Part shown: in pieces, positions 4,371 to 5,042 of the stretch
How positions within the stretch are numbered: the first letter of the stretch is position 1
How the letters are laid out: each line of letters begins with the position of its first letter
Assembly (NCBI GenBank): GCA_031289895.1
Contig: JAITOP010000288.1
Span: 1 to 5,042 of the forward strand
Length of the DNA: 5,042 nucleotides
Direction of reading: 5' to 3'
DNA from: Prevotellaceae bacterium
GTDB taxonomy: Bacteria; Bacteroidota; Bacteroidia; Bacteroidales; UBA932
Notes under the pieces: model-generated
What the model was told of the DNA's origin: nothing
Database searches by the model: none
The model's input: the letters and a program-made list of their open reading frames with translations, nothing else
Translations under genes and position numbers: made by a program

Positions 4371-5042
4371 TTAATAATTCTCTAATAACCAATGATATAA
4401 AAACATATCATAGATTTCGAAAGTTGTTTGCTTCAATGAAATTTGTTCTAAAATCAAGTCCTTTTCGCACAAAGTTTTCAGCAGTCGTTTCGAGTTTGAA
4501 GGTGTTCCTATTTTGTGTTTCATCAGAAAATTTTGCGCTGTCGGTTGCGTTATTTTACCTTCTTTTGCAATGGCTATCAGGTAGTTCCATTGTGCAGTCG
4601 TGAGTAATTGTCGTAATTGATTAAAGGTTGTCGCTTGTTCGTTCAGCGTTTCGAGGCAGGCGAGTTTTACAATTTCTAACGAAATTTTCTGTCCGTTATT
4701 TGCAAAAAGTTTGTTGCAAATATATTGTGTGTAGAAAGTATATGTTTTTGTCCAATCCAAAATAAAATCCACACACAATTTGTCTATTTCTATATTGCTG
4801 TTATTAAAGTGTTTAACAATAAATTTGGAATATTCTTTCCTGCCGATTTTTTCCAAAGTCAAAAAACTTGTACTTTGATAAAAGGGGCGTTTTGCGTTTG
4901 AAAACATATCGTACATTACACTGCGCTTGCTGCCGCAAAAGATAAAATGGACATTGTTAATAAACTGAATTTCAGAGCGTAATATCGCTTCCATATTTTT
5001 TTCGGGATAGTTGGTAATTTGCTGAAATTCGTCGATGGCAAC
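4371..5042 (-). CDS. Archaeal-type AAA/STAND ATPase, C-terminal part (5' end outside window)
   Basis: The frame is open to the right edge, giving 223 visible residues; the Met at 4992-4994 is internal, because coding sequence of good quality (VAIDEFQQITNYPEKN) precedes it. The visible protein starts at the Walker B strand and catalytic acids (VAIDEFQQ, Asp4-Glu5). A sensor-like strand FIFCGSKRS (33-41) follows, then AKRPFYQS (50-57), a helical region with TYTFYTQYICNKLF (100-113), and a C-terminal winged-helix-like domain (about 145-200: TTAQWNYLIAIAKEG, then KRLLKTLCEKDLILEQ). This is the layout of the PF01637-type ATPase family, abundant in Bacteroidales, whose cellular role is mostly unknown. 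Walker A must lie upstream, outside the window. A 317-base spacer separates it from the next gene, so it probably belongs to a separate transcription unit. Confidence 0.85.
   Translation of the reverse strand, partial: VAIDEFQQITNYPEKNMEAILRSEIQFINNVHFIFCGSKRSVMYDMFSNAKRPFYQSTSFLTLEKIGRKEYSKFIVKHFNNSNIEIDKLCVDFILDWTKTYTFYTQYICNKLFANNGQKISLEIVKLACLETLNEQATTFNQLRQLLTTAQWNYLIAIAKEGKITQPTAQNFLMKHKIGTPSNSKRLLKTLCEKDLILEQISLKQTTFEIYDMFLYHWLLENY

Overview
This AT-rich window carries five complete minus-strand genes, the 3' part of a sixth, and the last 31 codons of a plus-strand gene at the left edge. The likely source is a Bacteroidota genome, probably Bacteroidales-like. Reasons: A-rich leaders without clear Shine-Dalgarno sequences before the ATGs; an ATPase fragment of a kind that, from memory, is common in Bacteroidales; and intergenic repeats of a style I associate with this phylum. 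No ribosomal or other taxonomic marker is present, so this is an inference.

Layout in the direction of transcription (right to left): (1) 5042-4371, the C-terminal part of an archaeal-type AAA/STAND ATPase whose Walker A half lies outside the window. (2) 4370-4054, a 317-base non-coding stretch with an AT-rich palindrome, a cluster of ACGC(A/G)G motifs about one helical turn apart, and copy C of a hairpin repeat. (3) 4053-3325, a TM1586-type nitroreductase-fold protein. (4) 3287-2169, a membrane-anchored metallo-beta-lactamase-fold hydrolase of the NAPE-PLD/UlaG-like type with a complete metal-ligand set. (5) 2062-1271, a second, diverged TM1586-type nitroreductase. (6) 1183-767, an SRPBCC/AHSA1-like protein. 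(7) 735-100, a class I SAM-dependent methyltransferase. Its last codons appear to run into the end of an insertion sequence whose transposase tail occupies plus-strand 1-96.

Genes 3-7 are co-oriented with gaps of 37, 106, 87 and 31 bases, so they could form one operon. Three of the five are preceded, within 15-31 bases of the start codon, by a near-identical 74-82 base imperfect hairpin repeat in the same orientation (1199-1272, 2080-2154, 4085-4158). The repeats are far more alike than the two nitroreductase proteins they precede, so they probably spread or were homogenised separately from the genes.

No defence system, CRISPR array, RNA gene or recognisable biosynthetic cluster can be established. 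The gene set (two flavin nitroreductase-fold proteins, a surface-facing hydrolase, a small-ligand-binding fold, a small-molecule methyltransferase) would fit small-molecule or lipid modification or detoxification, but no shared pathway can be proven from sequence alone. The most unusual content is the gene-start-associated hairpin family and the apparent IS junction inside the methyltransferase reading frame.
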